This document shows positions 56,082-64,000 of a stretch of 64,000 nucleotides of DNA, in pieces (position 1 is the stretch's first letter; every line of letters begins with the position of its first letter). Under the pieces are notes generated by a model. That model ran no database searches. It was not told the origin of the DNA and was given only the letters and a program-made list of their open reading frames with translations. The stretch lies in assembly GCF_003231305.1 (NCBI RefSeq), contig NZ_QKVM01000007.1:62001-126000 (forward strand), read 5' to 3'. The position numbers were made by a program, and so were the translations under genes. Origin of the DNA: Pseudomonas sichuanensis (lineage in GTDB: Bacteria > Pseudomonadota > Gammaproteobacteria > Pseudomonadales > Pseudomonadaceae).

Positions 56082-56954
56082 TTAAGGATGCAGTGTCGGC
56101 GCCATCATTCGCTCAAGCCCCGCGTAATCCTTGTGCCCCACCGGCACCAGCCCGGTGGCGTCCTGGGACGCCACGAACCCGGCCAGTGCCTTGGGGTCAT
56201 CGAGCATCGCCTGGCGCAAGCGCTGCTTCAGCGCCGGGCACAGGCTGGCACTGAACACGTAGGGGTCGTAGCGGATTGGCGCCGAGCGCCACAGCACGCG
56301 CAGCTTTGCCGGGTCGAGGGCGTGGCTGGCCAGGTAGGCGTCGGCCCGCTCGCTGGCGACAAAGGCGGCATCGACCCGCCCTTCGAGCAGCGCATCGAGC
56401 GCCTTGTCATGGTTGCCGGCGTACACCAGCGCGGCGAAGTAACGCGGCAGTGGGGTGCTGACCAGAGCGGCGAACTCGACGCTGGGCACCAGGCTGCCCG
56501 ACGTGCTGGCCGGGTCACTCAGCGCAACCCGCGTGCCGCGCACGGCGTTGAGGCTGGTCGGGCCGTCGGCGCGGGTCAGCAGCAGGGCCTGGTAATGGTT
56601 GCCTGCCGGGGTGTAGGTGCCAGCGGCGAGGGTGTAGGTGGCGAACGGCTCGATGCGCCGGTCACGCTGGCGGGCGAGGATGTAGGAGGCCGGGCCCAGC
56701 CGGGCGATGTCGGCGCCGCCGGAGACGATGGCATCCACCACGCTTTCGTAGGAGGCACTGATCACCAGCTCCACCGGCACGCCGGCGGCCTTGCTCAAGC
56801 GCTCGACCAGGGGCTGGTGCTCGCGGGTCATGGCTTCGACGTCCTTGATTGGGATCACCGCCAGGCGCAGGCCGTGGGGTGTGCAGTTGGCCAGCGCGGG
56901 CCCCGCCAGCAACTGCGCCAGCGCCAGGGCGCCGAGGGGTTTCAGTACACGCAT
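56082..56954 (-). CDS. PhnD-like phosphonate/phosphate-type periplasmic binding protein
   Basis: A 290-residue solute-binding protein with a Sec signal ending near ALAN. The mature part begins HGLRLAVIPIKDVEAM, then YESVVDAIVSGGADIARLGPASYILA and VALSDPASTSGSLVP, the PhnD-family core. No permease or ATPase gene is near. Its start overlaps the end of the GGDEF-EAL gene by 13 bases, so it is translated in the same operon. GAGG or AAGG lies a few bases upstream. It is a candidate input protein for the c-di-GMP enzyme. Confidence 0.9.
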   Translation of the reverse strand: MRVLKPLGALALAQLLAGPALANCTPHGLRLAVIPIKDVEAMTREHQPLVERLSKAAGVPVELVISASYESVVDAIVSGGADIARLGPASYILARQRDRRIEPFATYTLAAGTYTPAGNHYQALLLTRADGPTSLNAVRGTRVALSDPASTSGSLVPSVEFAALVSTPLPRYFAALVYAGNHDKALDALLEGRVDAAFVASERADAYLASHALDPAKLRVLWRSAPIRYDPYVFSASLCPALKQRLRQAMLDDPKALAGFVASQDATGLVPVGHKDYAGLERMMAPTLHP

Positions 56955-59266
56955 GCCTTGTCCTCGTTGCCGATGAAGGGGGGGTATTCGTGCAACTGGG
57001 CCGGCGACAGCGGCCGGCTGAAATGGTAGCCCTGGGCGATGTCGCAGCCGGCGAGCTTCAGGCACACCAGCTGTTCGCGGGTCTCGACGCCTTCGGCCAC
57101 CACCTCCAGGCCCAGGCGTTTGGCCAGGATGATGGTCGAAGACACGATCGGGCTGTCGTCGTAGCTGTTGCACAGCGGCGCGATCAGCGAGCGGTCGATC
57201 TTCAGCCTGGACAGCGGCAGCGCCTGCAGATGGGCAAACCCTGCATAGCCGCGGCCGAAATCGTCCAGGCTGATGCCGATGCCGGCGGCGCGCAGGCGGT
57301 GCAGGTGCTCCACCGCGGTGCCCTGGGGCTCGAGCACGGTGGTTTCGGTGATCTCCAGCTCCAGGCGCTGGGGGGCGATGCCGTAGTAATCGAGTTCGGC
57401 CAACAGCCGGGCGCTGAAATCGCCCTGGCGCAGTTGCAGCGCCGACACATTGACCGCCAGGTGCGCGGTCTGATCGCGCACAGCCCAGCGTGCCAGCTCC
57501 TCGCAGGCCAGGCGCAGGACCTCCCAGCCCAGTTCGACGATGAACCCGCTGCGCTCGGCCAGGCCGATGAAACGGTCGGGGTAGAGCAGGCCGAACTGCG
57601 GGTGGTCCCAGCGCACCAGCGCTTCGTAGCCCAGTACCTGCAAGGTGTCGAGGCGGATCTGCGGCTGAAAGTGAAGGACGAACTGACGCTCGCAGAGGGC
57701 GCTGCCAAAGGCCTGTTCGAGGTTGAACGCCTGGATGTCGGAGAGGTTCAGCGACGGGTCGAAGAAGCGGTACTGGGCACGCCCGGCCTGCTTGGCCGAG
57801 TACATGGCGGCGTCGGCGCAGCGGATCAGCGCGTCGATGTCCTGGCCGTCGCGGGGGCAGATGCTCACGCCCACGCTGGGGCTGGTGTTGACTTCCTGGC
57901 CGTCGAGGGCGTAGGTGGCCGAGAGTTTCTCCACCAGGGCGCGCACCCAGCCGTCGATCTGCTCCTCGCTGCGCTCGCCGGCCAGCAGCACCACGAACTC
58001 GTCACCGCCAAAGCGCGAGGCCTCGTCGCCCGGCTCCAGCAGGCGCTGGATACGCCCGGCCACGGCCTGCAGCAGCAGGTCGCCGATCTTGTGCCCGAGG
58101 GAGTCGTTGATCGACTTGAAGCGGTCCATGTCGATGAACAGGATGGCCAGCAAGCGGCGTTTGCCGCGCTGGCGGGTGAGCGCCTGGGCGGCCACCTCGA
58201 CGAACTGGCGGCGATTGTGCAGGCCGCTCAAGTGGTCGGTGGCGGCGGCATGGCTGCTGCGCCGGTGCTCGTCTTCGAGGCGGCCGATCAGTTGCTGGTT
58301 GACCTGCTGCGCGTACTCGAGCTCGGCGAAGGCCTCCTGGCGCTTGTGCAGCAGGCGCAGGCCCCAGGCCAGGCTGGTGAGGATCAGCAGGGTCATGCTC
58401 AGGTTCAGCCAGAACTGGCGATTGGTGGTGCGGCTGGCGGGGGCGAGGATTTCGTCCTGGCGCTGGCTGACCATCACGCTGAAACCGCGCTCGGGCATGC
58501 GCCGGTACAGGCTCTGGAAGGCGCCGTCGAGGCTGTACTGGGTGAGCTGGCCGGCGTCTTCGCCGCTGCCCGGCAGCCCGGGTACCAGGGTCTGGCCGGC
58601 GACCACCACGCCACTGCTGTCGATGCGTAGGCGCTCCTGGCCGTCGTCCTGCAGCAGGCGCACCAGGCCGCTGCGGCCCAGGTCGATGTGCTGGAACAGC
58701 ACCGCCAGGTAGCCGATGTCCAGTTGCACCACGAGGATGTTGTCGATCTCGCGGCCCGGGAGGTCGGTCAGCGGCAGCAGGAACGGCAGGCGCCAGTTGG
58801 GCAGGGTACTGTTGCCCGCCGGCAGGGCGCGGGGCAGGAAGGCCTTGAAGCCGTACTGCCCGACATGGCGCTTGAGCTGATCGAGCCAGGCGTCGGGCAG
58901 TTGCTCGGGCTCGTCGGCATGGCTGGAGGAGAGCAGCCGGCCATGGCGGTCGTACAGGCTCATGCGCTTGAACACCGGGTCTTCGGCCAGCAGCCGGGCC
59001 AGGCTCAGGTTGCCCTGGCGCAGGCGCTTCATGTCGTCCTGGGTGACGCGGCCCACGGCCTGGGCGCGGTCCACCAGCTGGCGCAGGTTTTCGCCGACGA
59101 TGCTTGCCAGATTAAGGTGTTCGGCAGCTTTTGCCGACAGCGCATCCTGGCGCGTGGCGGCCTTCTGGTTGATGTGCAGCCCCCATAGGAAGGTCAGGGT
59201 GACGGCGCACAGCATCAACAGCAGCAGCGGCAACAGCCCTGCGGATGAGAGAGAACGGCGGATCAC
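56942..59266 (-). CDS. Membrane GGDEF-EAL c-di-GMP enzyme
   Basis: A 774-residue protein with a GTG start at 59266 (in-frame upstream residues to 59848 have no family support). A first helix (LLPLLLLMLCAVTLTFLWG, 11-29), a periplasmic sensor domain (about 35-285) and a second helix (about 287-304) precede the cytoplasmic domains. GGDEF is intact (G420-F424), but the product-inhibition RxxD is EPGD, so that site is lost. EAL is intact (E548-L550) with NVSALQLRQ, ELEITET, DDFGRGYAGF and VVAEGVET, so it probably both makes and breaks c-di-GMP. The downstream PhnD-like gene overlaps its end. Confidence 0.88.
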   Translation of the reverse strand: MIRRSLSSAGLLPLLLLMLCAVTLTFLWGLHINQKAATRQDALSAKAAEHLNLASIVGENLRQLVDRAQAVGRVTQDDMKRLRQGNLSLARLLAEDPVFKRMSLYDRHGRLLSSSHADEPEQLPDAWLDQLKRHVGQYGFKAFLPRALPAGNSTLPNWRLPFLLPLTDLPGREIDNILVVQLDIGYLAVLFQHIDLGRSGLVRLLQDDGQERLRIDSSGVVVAGQTLVPGLPGSGEDAGQLTQYSLDGAFQSLYRRMPERGFSVMVSQRQDEILAPASRTTNRQFWLNLSMTLLILTSLAWGLRLLHKRQEAFAELEYAQQVNQQLIGRLEDEHRRSSHAAATDHLSGLHNRRQFVEVAAQALTRQRGKRRLLAILFIDMDRFKSINDSLGHKIGDLLLQAVAGRIQRLLEPGDEASRFGGDEFVVLLAGERSEEQIDGWVRALVEKLSATYALDGQEVNTSPSVGVSICPRDGQDIDALIRCADAAMYSAKQAGRAQYRFFDPSLNLSDIQAFNLEQAFGSALCERQFVLHFQPQIRLDTLQVLGYEALVRWDHPQFGLLYPDRFIGLAERSGFIVELGWEVLRLACEELARWAVRDQTAHLAVNVSALQLRQGDFSARLLAELDYYGIAPQRLELEITETTVLEPQGTAVEHLHRLRAAGIGISLDDFGRGYAGFAHLQALPLSRLKIDRSLIAPLCNSYDDSPIVSSTIILAKRLGLEVVAEGVETREQLVCLKLAGCDIAQGYHFSRPLSPAQLHEYPPFIGNEDKACVY

Positions 59267-59359
59267 TGCTGGTTTTCCCCTGCCCTGGGTGAGCGCTGAA
59301 AAATACGACAGAAAGATGACAGGGTAATGACTGGTGGCACATTGCCTTATGGCAACCAC

Positions 59360-59375
59360 GGGGCCGCTCCTACAC
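59360..59375. repeat. Solitary REP half
   Basis: GGGGCCGCTCCTACAC matches one arm of the REP unit used elsewhere in the window. No inverted partner is near, so it is a single or decayed REP. Confidence 0.6.
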
Positions 59376-59400
59376 ACACAAACCGCGGACCCTGGGCGTG

Positions 59401-59480
59401 CCGCGACAAGTTGTCTGCTTGACTTCAATCGATGTAACAAGAGTTGTATCTTGACTTGATAGTCAATTTTTGTGATCGTG
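59401..59480 (+). promoter_or_regulatory. AT-rich control region of the molybdenum hydroxylase operon
   Basis: An AT-rich stretch with an 11-bp palindrome GACAAGTTGTC (59405-59415), the direct repeats TTGACTT at 59419-59425 and 59451-59457 (32 bases apart, three helical turns), and a dyad TTGAC-N6-GTCAA (59451-59466). Such a cluster before the operon start at 59550 should contain promoter and regulator sites. No -10 element could be fixed. Confidence 0.5.
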
Positions 59481-59549
59481 CGCGCCCTTCGCGCTTCACA
59501 AGCACCAGAACAAAGCATGGGCAGCGCCTGACTGCCCAGAGGATCAACC

Positions 59550-62381
59550 ATGTCCAACCGTGAAATTTCCCGGCGTTCGTTCCTGCAAGGCGGGCTGATC
59601 GCCGGTGTCGGCGTGACCATGGCGCCGCTTGGCAGCCAGGCCTTCGCCGCCCTGATGGAAGACCGCGTCACCACCTCGCCGCAAAAGTGGATGAACCACG
59701 ACGGCAAGGCGCGCTTCCGCAACGACGCGCTATCCAAGGTGTGCGGCAACAAGGTGTTCGCCCGTGACATCCGCGCCAAGGACATGCCTGGTTGGCCGCA
59801 GCAGCAGGGCCATGCCATGCTGCTCAAGGCCACCAAGGCCGACCGCATCTACGCAGGCTACGACCTGTCGCTGCTGGGCGCCGAGCTGCAGCCGGACCGC
59901 ATCGTCACCGCCGACGACCTGAAAAAGGACGGTATCGCCTGGCCCGAAGCCCACTCGCCGGACCCGCTGCTGCCGCCCGGCCAGGTGCCGATGTTCATCG
60001 GCCACCCGGTGGCGATCCTGATCTGGAACGACTTCGAACGCTTCCGCAAAGCCAAGCTCAAGCTGCAGTTCAACGACCAGGCCATCCGCTACGGCGCCCA
60101 GGCCCCGCTGTACCAGCGCGACCCCTACGGCAGCTTCCGCTTCGTGCGCGTGGGCGGCAACACGCCGTTCGACGAGGACGAATACTCGAGCCTGAAGAAC
60201 ACCATGCTGTTCCCCAGCATCCTCGCCCGCAAACCGGTGTGGACCGCCGAGCCCAAGCAGCACGGCAACCTCACCGAGCAGGGAATGTTCTACGCCCAGC
60301 GTATCGATGAGCAGCTCAAGCAGCCGCCGGAAAACTGGCTGCTGTTCGACGAGCGCTACAAGACCCCGTCGATCGAGCCGGCGGCGCTGGAGCCGGACAA
60401 CGGCAACGGCTGGTATGACCCGGCCACCGGCACCCTGCATTTCGTCGTGGCCACCCAGTGCCCGTTCGAAGTGGCGCAGGAATGCGTGCACATGATCAAG
60501 CCGTCGCGCTTCGGCCTGAAGAACCTGAACATGCACCCCGGCTACACCGTGGGCTACGGCTCCAAGGACAACAACATCTTCGTGTTCTACGCCGCCGTCG
60601 CTGCCTTGTACGGCGCGGGCGTGCCGATCCGCCTGGCCAACGACCGCTACGAGCAGTTCCAGAGCGGCATCAAGCGCCACCCGTTCGATATCCGCTACCA
60701 ACTGGCGGTGGACAAGAACGACCTGAGCTTCAAGATCTTCCGCGCCGACATGAGTGTCGACGGCGGCGGGCGCATCAACTACAGCCCGTCGGTGGCGGCA
60801 GTGGGTGCCACCGCGGCGCAGTCTATCTACTACATGCCGCAGAACGACCTGTCCGTCACCGCCTACCACTCCCGTGGCGTGGAGGCCGGCTCCATGCGCG
60901 GCTACGGCACCCTGCAGAGCATGGCCGCTACCGAGATGATGGTCGATGAGATTGCCGACCGCCTGGGTGTCGATGCCATCGAACTGCGGCGCAAGAACGC
61001 GCTCAAGTCGGGCATGAAGAACACCCAGGGTGCGGTCCCGGCCGGCGCCCTGCGCCTGCATGAGATCCTCGACAAGGCCAGCGCCCATGAATGGTGGAAA
61101 AACCGCCATGAGCGCAAGCGAGTCATGGACGCCAAGGACCATGACAACTGGTATGGCGTGGGCTTTGCCATCACCCAGAAAGACTTTGGCACTGGCTCCG
61201 AAGCGCCGATGGCGGCGGTGGAGTTCACGGCCGACGGCCAGATCACCCTGCGCCATATCGGTACCGAGCTGGGCACCGGCATGTCGACCTCGCAGGCCCT
61301 GGTGGTCAGTGACTTCCTCGGCCGCGTTGCCGACCAGGTGCAGACCGCCCAGACCGAATGGCCAGAGCTGCAACTGAGCACCAGCGGCAACCCCTACCTG
61401 ATCAACCAGGCCGAGCAGGACACTGCGCTGCGCAACCCGCGTTGGGTCGGCAAGCTGGCTTCGCCGTCGTCGGCGACCAACTCGGCGTTCTACTTCAGCC
61501 ACGCCACCCGCGAAGCGGCCCGCGTGCTGTTCAACCACGGCCTGTGGCCGGCGGCCATGGCCCTGTGGCGCCAGGGCCCTTATGGCGGCCAGGCCAACCC
61601 GCTGGTGGTGCGCCGCGAGAACGCGGTGTGGGTCAACGGTGAGCTGACCGGCAACGGCCTGGCACCGATTCCGTTCGCCACGCTGGCCAAGAAGGCCCAT
61701 GAAATGGGCCTGGTCACCGGCGTCAGCGTGCACGGCTTCAACCGTTGGAGCTGGGCCGAGGCCGACTTCGTCATCGACGGCGTGCGCGAGCGCCTGCCGC
61801 TCGATGCCCTGGCGGTCAAGTACGGCGACGGCGCGGTGAACGCCAAGAAGGCGCAGATGAACAGCGCCGGCTTCCACCTGCTCGACCGGCAGAACGCCGC
61901 GTACCCGGCCACCCAACTGAACAACGCCATGGTCACCTACTACAGCCCGGTGGCGACCATCGTCGAAGTGAAGGTCAACAAGGGCAGTGGCGAGGTGAGC
62001 GTGCTCAACCACCACAGCTGGGTCGAGTGCGGCCGGGTGCTGGTGCCCGAGTTGGTCAAGGGCCAGCTCGAAGGCGGCATTGCCATGGGCATCGGCCACG
62101 CCTTGCTGGAAGAAATGCCGTTGTACGAGGGTGGCCCGGGTGAGGGCGACTGGAACTTCAACCGCTACCGCCTGCCGATGGCCAAGCATGTGGCGGTCTG
62201 GAAGCAGACCTCGGAGATCCTGCCGCCGTTGTCGCCCACCGACCCGTCCAAGGGCATCGCCGAAGTGGTGATGATCCCGGTGGTCGGCGCCATCGGCAAC
62301 GCCGTGGCCCATGCCATCGGCAAGCGTGTCCGCGACCTGCCCATCACTCCCGCCCGCGTCAAGGAGGCCCTCAATGGCTGA
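59550..62381 (+). CDS. Isoquinoline 1-oxidoreductase-like molybdenum hydroxylase large subunit
   Basis: A 943-residue xanthine-oxidase-family large subunit with a Tat signal (ISRRSFLQGGLIAGVGVTM, residues 6-24), so it is exported folded. LNMHPGYTVGYGSKDNN, AGSMRGYGTLQSMAATEMM, TELGTGMSTSQALVVSD and IGNAVAHAIGKRVRDLP are molybdenum-cofactor blocks typical of the IorB/aldehyde-oxidase group. It is about 150-200 residues longer than simple IorB. It oxidises an aldehyde or N-heterocycle with water as the oxygen source. GAGGA lies 7 bases before the ATG, and it overlaps the next gene by 8 bases. Confidence 0.9.
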   Translation: MSNREISRRSFLQGGLIAGVGVTMAPLGSQAFAALMEDRVTTSPQKWMNHDGKARFRNDALSKVCGNKVFARDIRAKDMPGWPQQQGHAMLLKATKADRIYAGYDLSLLGAELQPDRIVTADDLKKDGIAWPEAHSPDPLLPPGQVPMFIGHPVAILIWNDFERFRKAKLKLQFNDQAIRYGAQAPLYQRDPYGSFRFVRVGGNTPFDEDEYSSLKNTMLFPSILARKPVWTAEPKQHGNLTEQGMFYAQRIDEQLKQPPENWLLFDERYKTPSIEPAALEPDNGNGWYDPATGTLHFVVATQCPFEVAQECVHMIKPSRFGLKNLNMHPGYTVGYGSKDNNIFVFYAAVAALYGAGVPIRLANDRYEQFQSGIKRHPFDIRYQLAVDKNDLSFKIFRADMSVDGGGRINYSPSVAAVGATAAQSIYYMPQNDLSVTAYHSRGVEAGSMRGYGTLQSMAATEMMVDEIADRLGVDAIELRRKNALKSGMKNTQGAVPAGALRLHEILDKASAHEWWKNRHERKRVMDAKDHDNWYGVGFAITQKDFGTGSEAPMAAVEFTADGQITLRHIGTELGTGMSTSQALVVSDFLGRVADQVQTAQTEWPELQLSTSGNPYLINQAEQDTALRNPRWVGKLASPSSATNSAFYFSHATREAARVLFNHGLWPAAMALWRQGPYGGQANPLVVRRENAVWVNGELTGNGLAPIPFATLAKKAHEMGLVTGVSVHGFNRWSWAEADFVIDGVRERLPLDALAVKYGDGAVNAKKAQMNSAGFHLLDRQNAAYPATQLNNAMVTYYSPVATIVEVKVNKGSGEVSVLNHHSWVECGRVLVPELVKGQLEGGIAMGIGHALLEEMPLYEGGPGEGDWNFNRYRLPMAKHVAVWKQTSEILPPLSPTDPSKGIAEVVMIPVVGAIGNAVAHAIGKRVRDLPITPARVKEALNG

Positions 62382-62913
62382 CCGCAAGCTGCAACTGACC
62401 CTCAACGGTCAACCTGTCGTCACCGAAGTGGTCCCCGATGACCTGGCGATGCTCGACTACCTGCACGAATACCAGAACCTCACAGGCTCGCGCCTGGGCT
62501 GCGGTCAGGGCATCTGCCATGCCTGCGTGGTGATCGTCGACAACCCCGACGGCACCAGCGAGGAAGTGCGCACCTGCATCACCGGCGCGCATTACTTCGA
62601 GGGCAAGAAGGTGCGCACCATCGAAGGCCACGCCAAGCGCGACGAGGCCGGCAACCTCACCGAGCTGAACCCGATCCAGCAGAAGTTCGTCGACCGCTTC
62701 GCCTTCCAGTGCAGCTATTGCGCCCCGGGCTTCGTCAACGCCGCCACCGTGCTGGTGGAGAAGGCCCAGCGCAAGCCGCTGAAAAAGAGCGAGCTGGAAG
62801 ACGCCATCGAAGCCAGCCTCGGCCACCATGTGTGCCGCTGCACCGGCTACGTGCGCTACTACGAGGCGACCCGCGATGTGCTGGGCGACCTCGGCCTGGT
62901 CAAGGAGGGCTGA
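62374..62913 (+). CDS. Two [2Fe-2S] small subunit of the molybdenum hydroxylase
   Basis: A 179-residue IorA-like subunit. The N-terminal plant-type [2Fe-2S] domain carries GCGQGICHACVV and a further Cys in RTCITG; the C-terminal domain carries CSYCAPGF and CRCTGY. It passes electrons from the molybdenum subunit to the cytochrome encoded next. AAGGAGG lies 7 bases before the ATG at 62374; an upstream start would read inside the previous gene. Confidence 0.93.
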   Translation: MADRKLQLTLNGQPVVTEVVPDDLAMLDYLHEYQNLTGSRLGCGQGICHACVVIVDNPDGTSEEVRTCITGAHYFEGKKVRTIEGHAKRDEAGNLTELNPIQQKFVDRFAFQCSYCAPGFVNAATVLVEKAQRKPLKKSELEDAIEASLGHHVCRCTGYVRYYEATRDVLGDLGLVKEG

Positions 62914-62915
62914 GC

Positions 62916-64000
62916 ATGACCCGTGTTTTCAATGGCCTGGCCCTGGCTGTCGGCCTGGTGCTGGCGTGCGGCGCGCAGGCGGCGGACGAGCAACTGGTCA
63001 AGCGCGGCGAATACCTCGCCCGCGCGGCCGACTGCATGGCCTGCCACACGGCCGAAGGCGGCGCGCCCTATGCCGGCGGCCTGCCGATCCATTCGCCGTT
63101 CGGTACCATCTACGGCACCAACATCACCCCGGACAAGCAGTACGGCATCGGCAACTACAGCACCGACGAATTCTTCGCCGCGCTGACCGAGGGCAAGCGC
63201 AAGGATGGCGCCAACTTGTACCCGGCCATGCCCTACACCTCGTACCACCTGGTCAAGCGTGAGGACTCGGACGCCATCCACGCTTACCTGATGACCGTGG
63301 CACCGATCAATCGCCCGGCGCCGGAAACCAGCCTGAGCTTCCCGTTCAACGTGCGCACCGGCCTGATGGGCTGGAACATGCTCTATGGCAAAAGCGTGCA
63401 GCTGGAAGAGGGCAAGGGCAACAGCGAAGCCTGGAAACGCGGCCAGTACATGGTCGAGGTGCTCGGCCACTGCGGCGAATGCCATACCCCGCGCAACCCG
63501 ATCGGCGCGCTGCAGCAGGACAAGCGCCTGACCGGCGGCCTGCTGCTGGGCTACCTGGCGCCGAGCCTGCTGGCCAAGGACCTGGCCGAGCGCGGCTGGA
63601 ACCAGGCTGACCTCGCCACCTTCCTCAAGCACGGCATGAGCGCCCAGGGCAGCATGTTCAACGAGATGTACCCGGTGGTGCACCACAGCACCCAGCACCT
63701 GGAAGACAGCGACCTGTCGGCCATGGCCACCTACCTGCTGGGCGACCAGCCGCCAGCGGCCAAAGTGGTGCAGGCGGTGGCCCATGAAACCCTGGGCGAA
63801 AGCGCCAAGCGCGGGCGCCAGCAGTACCTCAACGTCTGCGCCGGCTGTCACGGCGTCGATGGCGAGGGCAAGCCGCACATCGCCGTGGCCATGCAGGGCA
63901 ACACCGTGTTGCGCCAGGCCGACTCGCGCAACCTGGTCAAGGCCATCGTCGACGGTATCCGCGAACAGCAGTTCACCGGCTTCGAGCGCATGCAGCCGAT
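62916..64000 (+). CDS. Multihaem cytochrome c subunit, partial
   Basis: The gene runs off the window (361 codons visible). A Sec signal (ALAVGLVLACGAQAA) precedes three c-type haem motifs: CMACH, CGECH and CAGCH. GTNITPDKQYGIGNYSTDEF and MPYTSYHLVKREDSDAIHAYL are typical of the alcohol/gluconate dehydrogenase cytochrome subunit (AdhB-like). It should accept electrons from the iron-sulfur subunit and pass them to the respiratory chain. AAGGAGG is just before the start, 2 bases after the previous stop. Confidence 0.92.
   Translation, partial: MTRVFNGLALAVGLVLACGAQAADEQLVKRGEYLARAADCMACHTAEGGAPYAGGLPIHSPFGTIYGTNITPDKQYGIGNYSTDEFFAALTEGKRKDGANLYPAMPYTSYHLVKREDSDAIHAYLMTVAPINRPAPETSLSFPFNVRTGLMGWNMLYGKSVQLEEGKGNSEAWKRGQYMVEVLGHCGECHTPRNPIGALQQDKRLTGGLLLGYLAPSLLAKDLAERGWNQADLATFLKHGMSAQGSMFNEMYPVVHHSTQHLEDSDLSAMATYLLGDQPPAAKVVQAVAHETLGESAKRGRQQYLNVCAGCHGVDGEGKPHIAVAMQGNTVLRQADSRNLVKAIVDGIREQQFTGFERMQP

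Noticed and set aside
59267..59848. N-terminal extension of the GGDEF-EAL frame
   Set aside because: It is antisense to the start of the hydroxylase gene and its control region, and would bury the first membrane helix far inside the protein.
59730..62405. An 891-codon minus-strand frame across the molybdenum hydroxylase gene
   Set aside because: It is the antisense shadow of a well-supported gene, rich in His/Gly/Gln with no domain pattern.

Overview
The window is high-GC chromosomal DNA from a fluorescent Pseudomonas, most likely the P. putida group. The support is codon use, the gene families, the many P. putida-type REP/REPIN hairpins (unit GGAGCGGG..CCCGCG or GGAGCGGCCTTG..CGCGAA), and a gene order that from memory recalls the pea exopolysaccharide locus of P. 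putida KT2440 and its neighbours. No alignment could be run. No rRNA, tRNA, CRISPR array, transposase or prophage was seen.

Region 1 (1-21.4 kb) is a Wzx/Wzy-type exopolysaccharide locus. It holds the end of a Wzz/GNVR chain-length protein, a BY-kinase-like ATPase, galE, a secreted glycoside hydrolase paired with a Wzy/ligase-like membrane protein, a Wzx-like flippase, a GMC oxidoreductase preceded by a tiny Tat-signal protein, two hexapeptide acyltransferases, five glycosyltransferases, a WecB/TagA/CpsF transferase and a WbaP-like polyprenyl-phosphate sugar transferase. One glycosyltransferase has a VirK/YbjX-like N-terminal half, which is an unusual fusion. Most genes overlap or nearly touch, so they should be co-transcribed.

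Region 2 (21.5-23.6 kb) looks accessory: a winged-helix/TolB-N-type regulator next to two convergent genes for unrecognised, signal-less proteins. Region 3 (23.7-29.3 kb) holds a serine catabolism unit (LysR regulator, SdaA, serine transporter), a DUF3313-like lipoprotein and a HigBA-type toxin-antitoxin pair. Region 4 (29.3-39.3 kb) encodes gamma-glutamylated putrescine catabolism (PuuB-like oxidase, PotF-like binding protein, PuuA-like synthetase, AraC regulator, succinate-semialdehyde dehydrogenase with its LysR regulator). A MocR-type regulator and a divergent PanB lie inside it.

Region 5 (39.6-56 kb) is mixed metabolism: a PhyH-like dioxygenase, PagL, a Usp protein, acyl-CoA dehydrogenase plus 3-hydroxyisobutyryl-CoA hydrolase (valine breakdown), a LuxR regulator divergent from an APC permease and P1-family aminopeptidase, an MFS transporter divergent from a CdaR regulator, a DUF457-type membrane hydrolase, a LysR regulator, a luciferase-like monooxygenase and an Old Yellow Enzyme. 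Region 6 (56-64 kb) has an overlapping PhnD-like binding protein and GGDEF-EAL pair, then an isoquinoline-oxidoreductase-like molybdenum hydroxylase operon with a multihaem cytochrome c that runs off the window. REPINs are frequent from 26 to 55 kb and absent from the exopolysaccharide locus.
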